Assembly (NCBI GenBank): GCA_030268105.1
Contig: BSDZ01000017.1
Span: 2,336,001 to 2,400,000 of the forward strand
Length of the DNA: 64,000 nucleotides
Origin: Volvox africanus
Taxonomy: Eukaryota; Chlorophyta; Chlorophyceae; Chlamydomonadales; Volvocaceae
Reading direction: 5' to 3'
Each line of letters starts with the position of its first letter. The first letter of the stretch is position 1. The position numbers and the translations under genes were made by a program. Under the pieces are notes generated by a model, which saw only the letters and a list, made by a program, of their open reading frames with translations, was not told the origin of the DNA and made no database searches. This document shows, in pieces, positions 1-13,082 of this stretch.

Positions 1-1299
1 GGCCATAGACGAGGAAGGGATGAATGGATGGGTAATTCAATCAGTCACGTGTTTTGGTATCACAATGGCTAACGACCACAATGGCTAGTTGCCCCCACGT
101 TCGCGTGGAGGCCAGGAGCGTCTGAGTCGTAATCCAGTGGCAATCAGGGTCTATCCGGGCGGTCGCGAGGCGGAAGGTTTATAGGTACAACCTGTCAGGC
201 CTGCCATGCTGATGTAGCAAGATCCAAATCTGCAAGCTTCCAGCATGGAGGAACCAGCTTGATGATCACCTGAATTCTTTGGGATCAACAAGCGCATCTT
301 ACGAAGGATTTGGCGGATCGAAGTCGGAATCTAGGCACATTGTACAAAGAGGCGGTGCCGAAATTTTACTTGGGAGCGTAGAAAGGGGCAGGATGTGGTT
401 GCCTCTAATGTTTGGGGGGGCTGTTGGTGTCAGAGAGATGGCTGGATTAGGCATGTACGTGGAGCTTGCTAAAGTAACGAACGGGGCGAAGGAGCCGCGG
501 GATGTGAAGGGGGTACGGAAGGGGCTGCGCGTTCAGAGGGCCGTAGTGAGGACTATTGGAGGCGGTATTGGATTCATCAAGGAAGTGGATTCGAGCATCA
601 CATGTCGGGAGTATCGCAAGAATACCGGCCGGTGGTTGGATCCAGCGTCCATTCATGCTGCTATCAAGGTCCTACTAGGTAACGGCATACGCGCGCCAGG
701 TAACATATCGAATTTGAAATATGTAAAAACTAAATGGTCAGGGATCTCCTAACATGTACGACACACCAGTGCAAAGTGGAAAATGTTTGGCGTGTTGACT
801 TATTCCGCAAATCAAATGAAATCCACTTCGAGAAAGGCACGCAGTAAATTAAACACACGGGCGAGTGTTATGTGCGGAATATGATTCTGGCACACACAGT
901 ACATGCGACGGTGCCGTAGAGCAATTCTCTGTGGTGAGGCACGGAGTACGAAGCAAGGGTTTGGGTTACAAAATTAGAAAATGTTTACCAGTTCATCTGG
1001 TTCGTTATGGCAAAAAGTTGTGGCTCATATGTGTGAGGAGTACCACTACTTATGAAACATGGGGATGTGGAACGGTTGCAAGTTACGGCGTATCTCTAAT
1101 GCGACAGTTTACATTGATGTGGAAAGTTGTATAATATGTTTTAATACGTCATCTTATTTAAATAATATTAATCATTAGTTTCGGTTGGTTCAGAGTCTGC
1201 GAGCTGCGACCATCACTCCCGCTGGCCCTCCTGGAGTTCAGTTTTGGCAGATAGGCCGTTCCTCCAACAAGTCGTTTCCTTTTCGAAGCGGAAGTCAAC
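1..1299. other. Upstream stretch, no gene recognised
   Basis: No conserved protein or RNA was recognised. The longest open frame (about 279-752, plus strand) begins at a TTG, has no recognisable domain and no flanking splice signals. The last few hundred bases should hold the promoter and 5' UTR of the ribosomal protein gene that follows. Confidence 0.5.
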
Positions 1300-2308
1300 A
1301 TGGGCGCCTACAAGGTTCGCAATTGAAATATTACTCAAATGATCTGAGCTTATAGGTAATAATGAACATCCGCCGCCAACAATGTCTCACTTCCGAATTC
1401 GCAGTACGTGGAGGAGCTGTGGAGGAAGAAGCAGAGTGATGTGCTCCGCTTCCTTCTCCGCGTGCGGTGCTGGGAGTACCGTCAGATGCCCAGCATCGTT
1501 CGCCTGACCAGGCCGTCTCGCCCGGACAAGGCCCGCCGCCTGGGCTACAAGGCTAAGCAGGGATACGTTGTTTACCGTGTGCGTGTTCGCCGCGGAAACC
1601 GCAAGCGGCCTGTGCACAAGGTACATACCAGTTTATGGCGGCTTTGCTCTTAAGTAGCTATGGCTTACATCAGTGTCGGTTGTATGCAGGGCATTGTATA
1701 CGGCAAGCCCGTGAACCAGGGCATCACTCAGCTCAAGCCCGCTCGCAACCTGCGCAGCGTGGCGGAGGAGCGCGTCGGCCGCAAGTGCGGTGGCCTGCGC
1801 GTCCTGAACTCTTACTGGGTGAACCAGGTAAGGAACGGATGCTGAGGCGCTTATACACACTTGGGCTGAGTATGAACTCAGAACTTTTTGGGGTATCGTT
1901 GCAGGACTCATGCTACAAGTACTTCGAGGTTATCCTCGTGGACGTTGCCCACAACGCGATCCGCAACGTGAGTAGCGCGGGGAAGTCGTGTTGGAGTGAA
2001 AGGAGGCTTCCAGTTGCAGCCATTGGTCATGCAGTATTATGGTATATTTCCTTGGGGGGGGAAGGGGATTTGTCACAAATATTAGTATATCACGATGGTT
2101 CCGGTTTCATGTGTGTATCCTACAGGATCCCCGCATCAACTGGCTTTGCAATCCAGTGCACAAGCACCGTGAGCTGCGCGGCCTAACCTCTGCCGGCAAG
2201 CACTACCGCGGCCTGCGCGCCAAGGGCCACAAGGCCAGCAAGACCCGCCCATCGAAGAGGGCCAGCTGGAAGCGTCGCAACTCGCTGTCACTGCGCCGGT
2301 TCCGCTAA
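1300..2308 (+). CDS. RPL15: 60S ribosomal protein L15 (eL15), 5 exons
   Basis: Structural protein of the cytosolic large ribosomal subunit. Exons are 1300-1314, 1405-1620, 1690-1827, 1905-1967 and 2126-2308, all joined in phase 0 at GT-AG introns. The product is 204 aa, exactly the usual length of eL15 in animals and plants. It opens with [20 protein letters not shown] and ends in the basic tail [17 protein letters not shown]. The first exon codes for only five residues, so the start rests on that splice and on the invariant MGAYKY opening. It is intact throughout. It converges on Sec24 downstream. High, constitutive expression is expected from the family; no regulatory element was identified. 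Confidence 0.98.
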
Positions 2309-2511
2309 ATGCAAGTGCTTTTGGGTGGGATCGTGGGCAAGATGGCGCGTGATGTCGCTACTGGACGGTGCCGGACAGGATTGAAGTTACATGTTTGGAG
2401 ATTGCAGTTGGACAGACCACTGACATGTCACTTGTTTTCTATTATGCCCACACAGGAATGTTCAATTAATTTGATGTTAACTCTTCCCCGCAGGTGAACC
2501 TTAACACTGAA

Positions 2512-2516
2512 TGTAA
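2512..2516 (+). terminator. Candidate poly(A) signal TGTAA for RPL15
   Basis: A TGTAA pentamer lies about 200 nt after the RPL15 stop. TGTAA is the usual polyadenylation signal of chlorophycean algae, and a 200-nt 3' UTR would be normal there. Confidence 0.5.
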
Positions 2517-3119
2517 CTATGATGAAATTACCAAAATTACCCCTGCTTGGTAGATCGATTGTGATATACGTTATCTAATTACTTGTTTAAGGCGTGGTTT
2601 CGATACAAAGGTGACAGGATGATAGGGTATGGTATATCTTAATGGGGGTTTGTGAAACACCTCAGTATGAAAAGCAATAGTTGAATGAAGCTATATAATC
2701 GCAACCATAAGTCGTTCGCGTGTACGACACTAGGCCAAGAAACCCAACATCGGTAACTTGTGCAGCTGGTTCTGCGTGGCTGTGGTCGGATAATCTGCAT
2801 CCATCAGAAATGACCGATCGCAAAGGACGCATTAGGATCTGTGAAATACCGCATACCTCCGTCATCATTCCTAGATCACACAAGATCTTGAGCGTCATAT
2901 GATCGATCCACTGAAATGTCCACCTACTCCTGGCTAGATTGAAACAACTTTTCATGCCAAGAAAATTGTCCTCCTGGATCCTGCTTGCATCCCTTGCACA
3001 CATTGATCCTTGTTAACGAAAAAGACAACGCGGCATGGATACATCGTAGCAAAATGATCATACTGGGAAGTAGAGTCATTGTACATGGAGGAAAAGCCGC
3101 GTTCCGTCTTCTAAAACAT

Positions 3120-3124
3120 TTACA
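3120..3124 (-). terminator. Candidate poly(A) signal TGTAA for SEC24
   Basis: TGTAA on the minus strand (TTACA on plus), 109-113 nt after the Sec24 stop codon. Position and motif both fit a chlorophycean poly(A) signal. Confidence 0.45.
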
Positions 3125-3232
3125 TGAACCGACGACATCCACTTTCAAGACCTATGCAAGAGCGGCAACACTCTGGCAAAAGTCATAATACGACAAGGTT
3201 TCAGTGCATGTCTCACGTCCAGCTGACACCTT

Positions 3233-6200
3233 TTACTTCGCCATGACAGACTTGTGCAGCAGCACCATGTACTCCACATACGACTGCGTAGATGGGCTGC
3301 GGTCTTCCACGAAGTATGGAAGGACGTGCGCGTCCAACCCCGACCCTTGCCGTACCACGAAAACTTGCTGGTGCAAGGGTCTCTGGGAACGAAGCTTGCG
3401 CAGCACCACATTGACACGCCGCGACATGGGGGCATCGCGGCCGGGCTCCACAGTCACTCCGCTTGTATCTTGTGGCAGCGAGGTGGGCTCCAGGCCGAAA
3501 ACCTGCCAGGCAGGGAAGAGGGCATGTTGGGGGGCCGGGTAGCAAGCGCATTAAATCAATCCAGGTTTGAGCGACTGAGATTTTTTGCACGCTCAGTCTA
3601 GGGCGGCACGCTCAGTCTAGGGCGGCAGAGCGTCTAACTCACACCAAATATGCATGAGTGAAACAGCGATATCGTAAATAAGTGCGCCGACCCCTGTAAT
3701 AGGAGGTCAATGGTTTAGGCACTGGCCCCGTGTAATTAATCCCCGTAACCATCCTACAAACCTGCAAAAGTGGAAGATCCCCGTGTCCATGTGACGCTGT
3801 CTGATCAACCGTCTATCACAACGTGCCGTACAGAACTGCAGACGGCCTATGTTTTCCCTTGTCGCCCTTACCTCAACACACCACTGGGGCGAGATGGCCC
3901 GGCCCACCCACAGCACGAACAGCCGGCCGGTATCCAGAAGGTAAGCGCCCCCTTCCTCGAGCCACGCCATGCTGAGCGGCACCGTGGGCGGCAGCTGCAC
4001 GGAGCCATCCTCTTGTTCGATGCCCCACGGCCCGCTGGGGTTGTGCAGCGGAAATGCTGCCGGGTACACCAGCCGCGCGACAGCATCAACGCCGCCGGCC
4101 ATAAGAAAGTGGCCCACCGCGATGCGCTCATCCGCGTTCACATCCTTGGCACCACCCCTAAGAGAGTTTCAGACCAGGCAGGGAGACAAAGCGGAGAGGG
4201 CTCGCAACGAAGCCGAGAGAGCTAGACTGGGCGAAGCTGCTTCTGCTGCTCCTCCGCTGAGACCGCTGTGCGTATCACCAGCATGTTTGGAATTTCTTCC
4301 TAGTTGCCCACGGCGTATCCGGTGTATCTGGGTACTGTCAGTTGTCGCTGTCCCTCTTCCCCTCCCCGTCACGGCGGGGAAAGCCAGATAACACCTCTTG
4401 TTCATTTTGAAATAAGTGATGTTACAAGACAATGCTTGCAGTTTCCAGTTTGTGTCCGGGATAGAACTGTTGTCGGAATCCCCAAACCGAAGTGGCTTCG
4501 ACCTGTGCCATACTTCGTTCCCTGGTCCAAGCCGACCGGCGCCACGCACCTGAAGGCCGCGCACTTCATCAACCCGAGTGTCCAAATGGGTAGGTATTTG
4601 TATGTCTCCGGGAAAATGAGCTTGTTGGTTGTTCGAGCTGCCGCGCTGGAATTCATGAGCCTGAACTCTTTGAGCGCTCCGCTTAGTCGCAAATGCAACG
4701 ACTGCCGTGTCTCGTCCAGGCGTGAAGACAGGTACTTTTCTACCGACAACTTGGCCATCATGCAGGCCATAGCGCCCGCATCTGTGGCGTTGTACAAGTC
4801 CGAAAGCTCCGAGACCACGGGCACCGCCATCGTGTGCACCCTGGATCACCGGGTAGCAGCCAGGCAGGTTGAAGAGATTTACAAGCTTCCAGAAAAGCCA
4901 TCACACGTGAGCACCAGCCGATAGAGCTTAAAAAGGTCATCCAGACAAATCAAACAGATGCAGCATACCGCCAGATGAATTGCTTAATCTAAAGAGCTTG
5001 ACAGCAGCATGAAGGATCAGGAAAGGTGCCTCGCTGTCCTCTCCCGTGCCTCTGCTTCCCGATAGCATGCACCATGCAATGGGAGGCTATTTTGCGGATG
5101 TTGCAGGAAACAGCAGCGATTGTTCATACTGTTGGCGTCGCGGGTTTGCTCACCTGATTCGACGCTCGCCATTGGAGTTGGTGTAAAGCAGGGCACACTG
5201 CACGTACGCCATGCCGGGCTGCACCACACCCTCCTCGTGCGCGATTTCCATCGCGAAGGCCTGTGTGAAGTGGATGGGAATTTGGAATGTGGAAAATACA
5301 CGTGGGCGCAAGACCAGCGAGATAACCCGGCGACGAAGTTCATTTTCGTAAGCAGCTTAGGCAACAAGTTGGCGCCAACACTTGAGAAACAAAGGCGCGC
5401 ATCGTCCGAAGTGCAGGCTTGCTACCTATCCCCCTGCTCGATGTATTTTATGACCCTGTGGTCATCCAGGCCCTCATCTCCCACCGCTCTCTTCAATCTA
5501 ACGACGTACCTTGTCCGGATCGCACGTGGGCAACGCCAGCAGGTCGGTAGAACGGTTAAAGAAATGGCCATGGAAGGCGGATATCCGCAGCCCCTTGGAG
5601 CAGCGCACGCGCATAACGGCTTCCCAGGCGGTAGGCCGTGTCAGGTTGTGGCGGATTTCGGCATTCAGCTTGGCGCCGTCGCGCTGTCCCATGAAACCTG
5701 GGTAGTTATACAGCTGCACATGCGGGGAACAGGTTGTCGGCATTTATAGGTGCAAACATGTCTGGCACAGGAAAGGAACAGGACAGATGTGATCGTATTG
5801 CATTGATGTATGGGGCACATGCAGTGACCCAGCCAAGCACAGCCAGGTCGATCTTCCGGGATATAATATGCATTGACGTGCACGATGTACATGATAACGA
5901 TGCTAAACCCAAACATCTGCGATGAGGAAGCGCACGCAGAGCTAAACTCGACTCGCGATGACGTTTCCGATCCAATCTGTTCACCTTACTCATCCGCATT
6001 TGGACTCCAGTCGCCCTGACACATCATATTGACATGCCGGTACCGTACAAGTCTTAAAAGGTTGCCGCCCCCTTCGCTGCCTGTCCTACCCTTTTCCATG
6101 CTACTTCGTCGTGCTCCCCTGACCCGCGCTTCGCCTTTCTATGCGGCGTACAATTTGCCTTCCACCTCCATCATCATGCCAACCCGTTCCCGAAAAGCTG

Positions 6201-9200
6201 TCATTGCCAGTCCTCACCTCTCCACACGTATAGCGCGGAATGGCCGCAAGACTGGCCAGGTCGCAATACTGCATCGACATGACGAACACGTCCACCGTGA
6301 TCTGAACGCGAGAGCACTCAGCGGCATAGCGCTTGAAGAAAGGGTCGTCAGGATTGCGCAGCGGCGCTTCACGCTCCGTGCCATAAGCGCTCGGATTCTC
6401 GCGACTCTTGACTTTGCCGACGCCCAGAGACGGTACAGAGGACTGGAAGAGCAGGAGCTTTCCACCGATGTGGCTGGTAACCATGAAGGCGGCCTGAAGG
6501 TGAGGGAAGGGGTCGCACAGCATACGAAGAGGGTTAGCAGGAAAAAGTCCCGGGGGATGGGGAAACAGAGCACAACGTCCTCCAGCATTATTCCCATAAC
6601 CAGCACCGCATAAGAGCACATATTTAACACCAGCATTGCACCATCGCAGCATACCGCTTCCCCGGTCATGGGTCGTTCTCGCTAGCTTGTACGCCAGTCC
6701 ATGCCTAGGTTCCAATCCCATGCCTTGATACCTAGCGCCGCCCTCACCCCCACGCGCTAACCTGACCAAACCCTCCCCCCCCACACACACACCACCTGCA
6801 ATGCGGGACCCATGGCGCTTTCCACCTGCGACGTGCCCGCAAAGTTGTTGGGCATCGCGTCCAGCAGTGCGTCCACCACTGCCCTGCTTTCCCGGAGGTT
6901 AACCAGCAGATCATCCGGCAGTGGCACGAACGGGTCGTCGAGCTCGGTCACCACCAGCATCTGCGGCTGGCTCAAGCTGGCCTTGAGGTTGTAGAAGTGC
7001 AGCGAGCTGAGGATGGAAACGCCGGGAGACATGGGGGATGGGATGAAATAGAGTATCATGTGCAGAAGGCGCGTTTGGGATGAGTAGGATACAGGAAAGG
7101 GTAGGGCACAGGCCGCGCAAGTACATTTCGAGGTCCGAAGAATTCCGCTGCAGGATCTTCATCACTTAAGAAGCCCATTGAGGTAGATTGACTGAGGGGC
7201 TGTGCCCGCATGCTTGGCCACAGCACATTGACTACCCATCTAAGCCAGGCCCTGACGTTTTGAACCGCATCTTCCCGGTCAAGCCATGCGTTAATCCTGT
7301 GTTTTGTACTGTCTCATGTTTTGTATCTTAAAAGTAACTTCATGCGTCGCATGGACAGCCCGGTAGGTAGCTGGCCACAGCATGGTACGCACGTCAGCGA
7401 CGCGGCATGGGCCACACAACCTTGCCTGTGACACCCGAGGACCGCTTCACCGCCCCAGAATCAATGCCCAGGCCATGGCACTGTTAATACCCGCCCTGAG
7501 GACGCCATGCAAACGAGACGCGCACCTGTCGAAGGTGAGGAAGCCCACCAGGGTTCGCTCATCCCCGGGCAGGTTGTCCAGACAAGATTTGATGGAGGCC
7601 GCGACGATGGACACCATGCCCGACGCGACGGCACTGTACGATACGTCGATGATGAAGAAGTAAACCGGTGGCATGGGCGCCCGGACCTGTCAGGTTTAAG
7701 GGGATCCCGTGAAGCCATATGGTTGTATGGTACGGTGCGCTATAAATGGCAGAAGCCTGGTGGGAATGTGCCCTTGAGCCAAGAAGGCTGGCTGAGGGAA
7801 GCGGAGATTGAGATGGGGGAAGAGACGACTACGAGGACGAGCATGAGCCGGGGGGGGCGAGGGAGATGGAAGGGGTTCTGGGATCAGCCCTTGCGACTGC
7901 TCTGAAGGCGTAACGACTCTTCTCAAACCGTCAAGGTGCCTGAATACCGCAGCCAAGGAAGTGCAGTGCAGCAAAGGAATGTTGGTTTGCAGCCGCAGCA
8001 CGGCGCGGAGTCCCGCCCAGCGCCCAGGACACTGAACGAGGCAGAGCCCTTGCCTGTGGTAGCAGTGCCAACTTCAGGCGTGCGGTGAGATATACGCCAT
8101 ATCCCATGTGCTACACTGATGTCCGCTCGCTTTTGATGGAGCTTTCCATAATTGTTCCCTTTTTCTCTTACCGCACCAGCAGGTGTGAAGGGTCAGGCCG
8201 CCCGTTTGCCCGCATTGACCTCGCCTTTCCAACGCACCCATCATCCTACTCTTACGAACCCTCCCTCTGAAACTCCCTTCAGTCATCCTGACTGACAGCA
8301 ACGCACCATGTAATCCGCAGGTGCCACGTATTCCACCGTGCCCTGCGACAACTCCGGCCGCTTGTCGGCATCCCAGCGACGGCCGTTGTGGTCCAAGGTA
8401 CTGTAGTACTCCGTCGGGATCTCGTTTAACATGCTGCAAACGTTGCATTTGAACCTAAGGAAGTGGGATAACGAAGGTGTGGCATAAATAGCTTCAGGCG
8501 TAGGTCCAAACGCAGGCTGAGAGTCAGATGGCGGCAAGTGTGTGTGTGGCTCCACACGGTGACGGATCGTAACCGTGCAGCGCGTGCAGAAAAGGAAGCG
8601 CTGTCTATCCGTTTGCGCTTCGTCTGTACGTATTTCCGACATCATGACGACCAATCCCTCTCCAATTGCCAAAATTCGTAAACCCTCCTTACTGGACGGC
8701 TACCCCACCACCAGCTGGGGCGCTAGCGGAGGGCTGACGACAAGCCAGCGGGGGGGAACTAGCAAGCGGGGGTAATCCTTCACAAAACCCCCATCCACAA
8801 TCAGCCAAGCCCACCACCCTATGCCCCGAGCTGGCCCGGGCCAATGCTGGGACTTAGGAAGACCACTCCTACCTGCGCCCCGCGTCCGTCCACTGTATGA
8901 AAGGGTTCATGTATGTACGGCAGCGGCGGCAGCGGACGATACCGGCTTGGTTGAGCTGAACAACGGGCACAGTGCGGCCGTGGCACTCGTCCGCCATAGG
9001 ATGTACGATGACGCCAAGTGGCATGGCCATCCTGCTCGCAGATGTGCAGAAAGGCAGGGGCACGCGAACGTCAGGACGCACGAAACACACGGGAAAGGTG
9101 AATTTAGACCGCAGGCTGTTTATTGTGCGAATGTGACTAGGAACAGATCGAACGGGATTGCCGATGGGTCCGCGCAGCCATAATGAACGACTGGTTCCTA

Positions 9201-11443
9201 ACACGACCTCAGTTTCGAAGCCCCGTCTTGTATGGGTCCTCATGTCATGGACCCACCCTGGCCAGATCCATCACTGTTGTCTGCTGTAGAGAGACGTCAA
9301 GCTGTTGCCCTCCATCCCCATGCGCTACACTCCCCAAGGTAGGTCCCTGCGCGCCTGCAGTCGCCTGATCTTCATTCGAACATGCCGAACCTCCCTTGCA
9401 AGTTGTTGTCCAATTATATCTTTCCCTCAAACAGATCACTCTACGCCATATCATCCACATCGCGTAACCCAACTAACTGTACCACCTGCGTCCTGCGTCC
9501 CTCTCCCCGCTCGAAAGCCGGTAGCACGAAGTTCCGCTACGAGCTCGCTGTAACGCTACGGCACAAGCTCGTCCTTTTCTAAAACGTCACCCCAACCGTT
9601 TGCGTGCCTGGCTCGAAGGGCTGTGCTGACGGGTATGGCATTGATGGTCATCCGCATGTTGTCCGAGCTGCAGTTGGCAGGGTCCCCGGGCGGCTGTGGG
9701 GCCAGTGCCCGCTCAACCTGGTAGCCTGTCGGACGCGGAAGCAAATGGGGCTCCAAAGCCTCCGGTTGCCCCGGACCGGTGGCGACCAATGTCAGGGACT
9801 CGAACTGTTCGGCCATGCGCTGATACGGAAAGGAACAACAGGCAGGCGGGTCAGTACCTAGCGTTCGATACGGGGCGAGCGGGCCACCAGAACGAGACTT
9901 GCCCCTCTGACAGTGTGGCACAGGCACACAGCGTGCGGAGCTGTCCGGGGTAGGGAAGGCAGAATCTGAATTGCACAAAGGATATCATTAGAAGACCAAC
10001 GAGGTAGGGCCATCGGGCAGCAAAGGATTACAGAGAGATTCAACGGAGGGAAAGATCAGAACAGTGTCGGTCCATGTGCCAGGCTCTCCACGTCCATTAA
10101 CTCCATCCACCGCTCGTTCCAACCCTGTCCCCGAACGTCCGTATGTGCAGAATGTGCACTAAACTGGACGCCTCGCAGCCTGCCCTGGCGCCAGTATCAT
10201 GCCATCAACATTCCGACTGATGGAGACCCGAAGATCTGTCATGCTACGCTTGCGTGGACAGGGGTGCAGGATGGCCACCAAATAAACCCACTCTTCCCTT
10301 TCTCCCCAACGCATGCAGTGGGCCATAAGTTGCATGACGCACCTGCGCTGCATACGGGTCGTATCCACCCGCTGGCGGCGGCGGTGGCAAGCCGTGCATG
10401 CCAGGTTGCACCCCGTGCATGCCTGGAGGTCCCGGTGGTGGCAATGGCATCCCCGGCATCCCTGGCATCGGTGGCGGTGCTCCAGGTGGGCCTGATGGGA
10501 GCGGTGGCATTCCTGGGGGCCCCGGAAGCGGCGGAGGCCTTCCGGGCATCCCAGGCGGCGGTGGCATTCCAGGTATGCCAGGCGGCGGTGGCGGCATGCC
10601 AGCTGCCCCCGGGGGAGGTGGCGGCGGCATCCCTGGCATCCCAATCGGGCGCGGCGGCGGCGGTCCTGGCGGCGGTGGGCCGCCCATCGGCCCTGGTGGT
10701 GGTGGGAAGTTCCGAGCAGAGGATGGCTGCATTCCGGGAGGCCCCAGCGGTAAGGGCATGCCGCCAGGAATGGAACCCTGACCTACATGTATGGGCAAGT
10801 AGCGGGTAGGGTCAAGGTTGCCGGATCCATGCCTCATTTACGTACGGCTGTGCATGTGAGGAGGCCTGATAAGGTATAGCTGGATCATGCAAATACCACG
10901 TATAGATAGGCAAATGACATGTCGAGTCCTTTGCCCGGCAGGAACGGTGCCCTATCGTGCTCTACCTCAAGCCATTGCGCGTCGCTGAGAGCAGCACACC
11001 TGAAGGCCCCATCGCAGTTAGCTGATCTGCAGGTCGGGGGAGGGGGCCCGGCGGCATCATAGGTCGTCCCGGTGCTCCCCAGCCCAGCGGTGGTATCGGC
11101 TGGGGCATACCCGGCGGCAACCCGCTGGGTGGCGGAGGCATACCGGGCTGCAGATCTGCGGCATAAGGGCTTTCGGTTAGACCGTGCATAAGAGTGTGCA
11201 CTCTTAGGACTGGGTACATTCGCTGCCTCGGTGTTGCCCATCGTACCTGGTGTTGGGGGTGGAGGTGGCATCATTCCTTGGGGTTGCGGCAACGGCATGC
11301 CACCTACGAAAAGCGGCAGTTGATCCTCTAAGTCATAGACCATAATTGCCGTGTAAGGAACAGCAGAAGTCCATGTCCTTACCCGGAGGAGGTGGTGGCC
11401 CCGGAAATGGCGGTCTTGCCCCATACGAAGTTTGAGGATACAT
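3233..11443 (-). CDS. SEC24: COPII coat subunit Sec24, 15 exons
   Basis: Cargo-binding subunit of the COPII coat, which partners Sec23 at ER exit sites. Exons in transcript order: 11443-11383, 11303-11247, 11155-11000, 10782-10343, 9819-9608, 9031-8873, 8454-8307, 7686-7526, 7006-6796, 6493-6218, 5713-5510, 5260-5154, 4840-4550, 4157-3872, 3502-3233. The product is 1012 aa. Residues 1 to about 240 are Pro/Gly/Met-rich, as usual for Sec24 N-termini. The zinc finger uses C343, C346, C365 and C368 (RCRRCRTYMNP and FKCNVC). The trunk begins near MPPVYFFIIDVS, followed by HFYNLKASLSQPQML, the RRIRVHT strand, the helical domain and a gelsolin-like C-terminus ending in YVEYMVLLHKSVMAK. One intron (9607-9032) is GC-AG. 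The start is the first ATG after an in-frame stop; a further 5' exon is possible because a plausible acceptor lies just upstream. Confidence 0.96.
3587..3624. repeat. Perfect 19-bp tandem duplication in a Sec24 intron
   Basis: The unit GCACGCTCAGTCTAGGGCG occurs twice back to back (3587-3605 and 3606-3624). It lies inside the last Sec24 intron. It looks like a recent slippage duplication, and the copy number is likely to vary between strains. Confidence 0.9.
9032..9607 (-). other. GC-AG intron of SEC24
   Basis: On the minus strand the upstream exon ends ...CCAG and the intron starts GCACGC; the downstream exon follows ...GAGCAG. Splicing there gives ALRARMAMPLGV, which matches the Sec24 family without a gap. 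The GT dinucleotides checked nearby leave the wrong phase for the downstream exon. GC-AG introns are an accepted minor class read by the normal spliceosome. Confidence 0.7.
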
Positions 11444-11879
11444 TGGAGTGCCACCTGTGCTACGTAGCTAGTAAAGTGGCCACTGGCGGCACTGTTGCAG
11501 CTCCGATCAATTGCTGGCGCCCCAGTGCTTCAACCAAATATATGGCTACCTTTCACCAGATGACCTTTGATCTAGAACACTGTGTGATCTGGTGAGTCAA
11601 ATGATAATAGCGTGAGAAAGCGACGTTGCATCAACCTTCAATCAAATGTGCCACAAGACGCGTCTCCCAATAGCATACTAATCTTGCCTGAAATGATCAA
11701 GCCAACCTCCATTAGGTTCTATTAAGAAACGGTTTCGGTTCGTTATCAGGTGTACCGGCCGTACGCACTTCGCGTCTCCTCTCGCGTCTCCTAATCCGCA
11801 CCGTTAAGGGTAAGGGCTTTTAAAATAACCTATTACTATAATAATTCTTTATGTGAAAGTAATAATTTGAACGGTGCAA

Positions 11880-12780
11880 ACAGCCGGTGCAATATGCCTT
11901 CTTTTGCCAAGAACGCGTGAGGCGGTACAAGGCTTACATGGACACGACCGGTGGGGCGCGAAACCCGGCAACTTGAGCAAGCCAACGCCTTCAACCATGA
12001 CTGTGACCCCTACCGGAACTTCTTAGGGGGTCGAAAGGAAACTAAAAACCTGGGTATCTGGTGAAAGTCCGGCAGAGCCGACCGTCTGGGGACGCCGAGG
12101 GACCCCATCCCTTTCGGAATGGGCGGATGACAGGAGGCCACATACGGAGGACATACAGAGACCAATAAATCAACTCCAGAAAAGAGCTTGCGCTTTTAAA
12201 CACCGAATGCGCACTTAAACACCGCGCAACAGATCCCCCACAAGCCATGATGGACAGTCAGGAACCTGGGCCGCCAGTGTAGCTCGGCATCCAAGACAGC
12301 CTTCAGGCCACAGCAGTGTCGTCGGCGACACACAAAAACATATACCGTGGGGTTTCCGTTCGCAACGCGTCACCAGTAGAATTGCAATGGACGATGAGTA
12401 GGAGAGAAGTGCACCACCTTGGGGATTTAATGCTCGAGATGCAATGTGCGGCAGTGGTGATGGGGGCAGCGCCAAACTATAAAGGCATGACCCTAACGGT
12501 AACCACATGAGCCGCTTAAAGGCGTCAACCGAGAATATCATGTTTTGTAAGGGCCGGACATTCTCCTAGTCCGCTGCTCCTAAGGGTACCCTCGTACTAG
12601 GGGAATCCGGCCACAGATGGACTAATGTGTTCATTGAGCATAACGCTGTATAAAGCTCTGAACGGATTTAGATCCGTGGCTAGGTCACCTGACTAGATCC
12701 GCGTGATTTTGGAGCCAGCTCTAATTGCCCCTGGACACCAGCAAGGGAATCCATTCGGTCTCTGATACACGATTTCCACT
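11880..12780. other. Hairpin-rich non-coding segment of unknown nature
   Basis: Between the Sec24 start and the next gene there is about 0.9 kb with no credible coding sequence but several inverted repeats. Examples are GACCCC/GGGGTC at 12005-12010 and 12027-12032, CCCATCC/GGAATGGG at 12104-12110 and 12116-12123, and a long stem with arms 12552-12570 and 12596-12612 (GGCCGGA-ATTCTCCTAGT against ACTAGGGGAATCCGGCC) whose loop holds the palindrome GGGTACCC. A smaller stem lies near 12680-12696. A structured RNA, a ribozyme-like or group II-like relic, or the end of a mobile element are all possible. I cannot assign a family or a strand. Confidence 0.45.
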
Positions 12781-13082
12781 TTTATTTATCTATTCATTCA
12801 TTCATCATTCATCGCAACCGCCAGCTGGCTCCGAGACAAGCTGTCCGGCCAGGTAACGGCAAAGATTGCAAGTTGGTGCTTTCATTGTTCACTGCTGATA
12901 CGCCGCGAGGGACGGGCAGCGGGACGCATGTGTGGCGAAACAAGTATGAAGGTTGCCGTGTAATTCAGCACGCAGCAATGAGGGGGCAGAAAATCCGTCG
13001 AGAACGCCAGCGTATGGCTCGTCCTTGAATAGGCTCTGAACACGAGCGGCAGGAAGGCACGTCTTGATCGACCTTGCCATCT

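Noticed and set aside
279..752. 157-codon plus-strand frame
   Set aside because: Begins with TTG, has no recognisable domain, biased low-complexity composition and no supporting splice or poly(A) context.
1635..2186. 183-codon frame overlapping RPL15 exons
   Set aside because: It is an out-of-frame shadow of RPL15 exons 3 and 4 plus introns.
10398..10781. Gly-rich plus-strand frame (GGGGIPGMPGG-type repeats)
   Set aside because: It is the antisense of the Pro-rich Sec24 N-terminus, not a glycine-rich or collagen-like gene.
12552..12612. Resemblance to the sarcin-ricin loop of large-subunit rRNA on the minus strand
   Set aside because: Only about ten bases resemble it; flanking sequence does not match nuclear, plastid or mitochondrial rRNA as I know it, and the inverted repeat explains the stem by itself.
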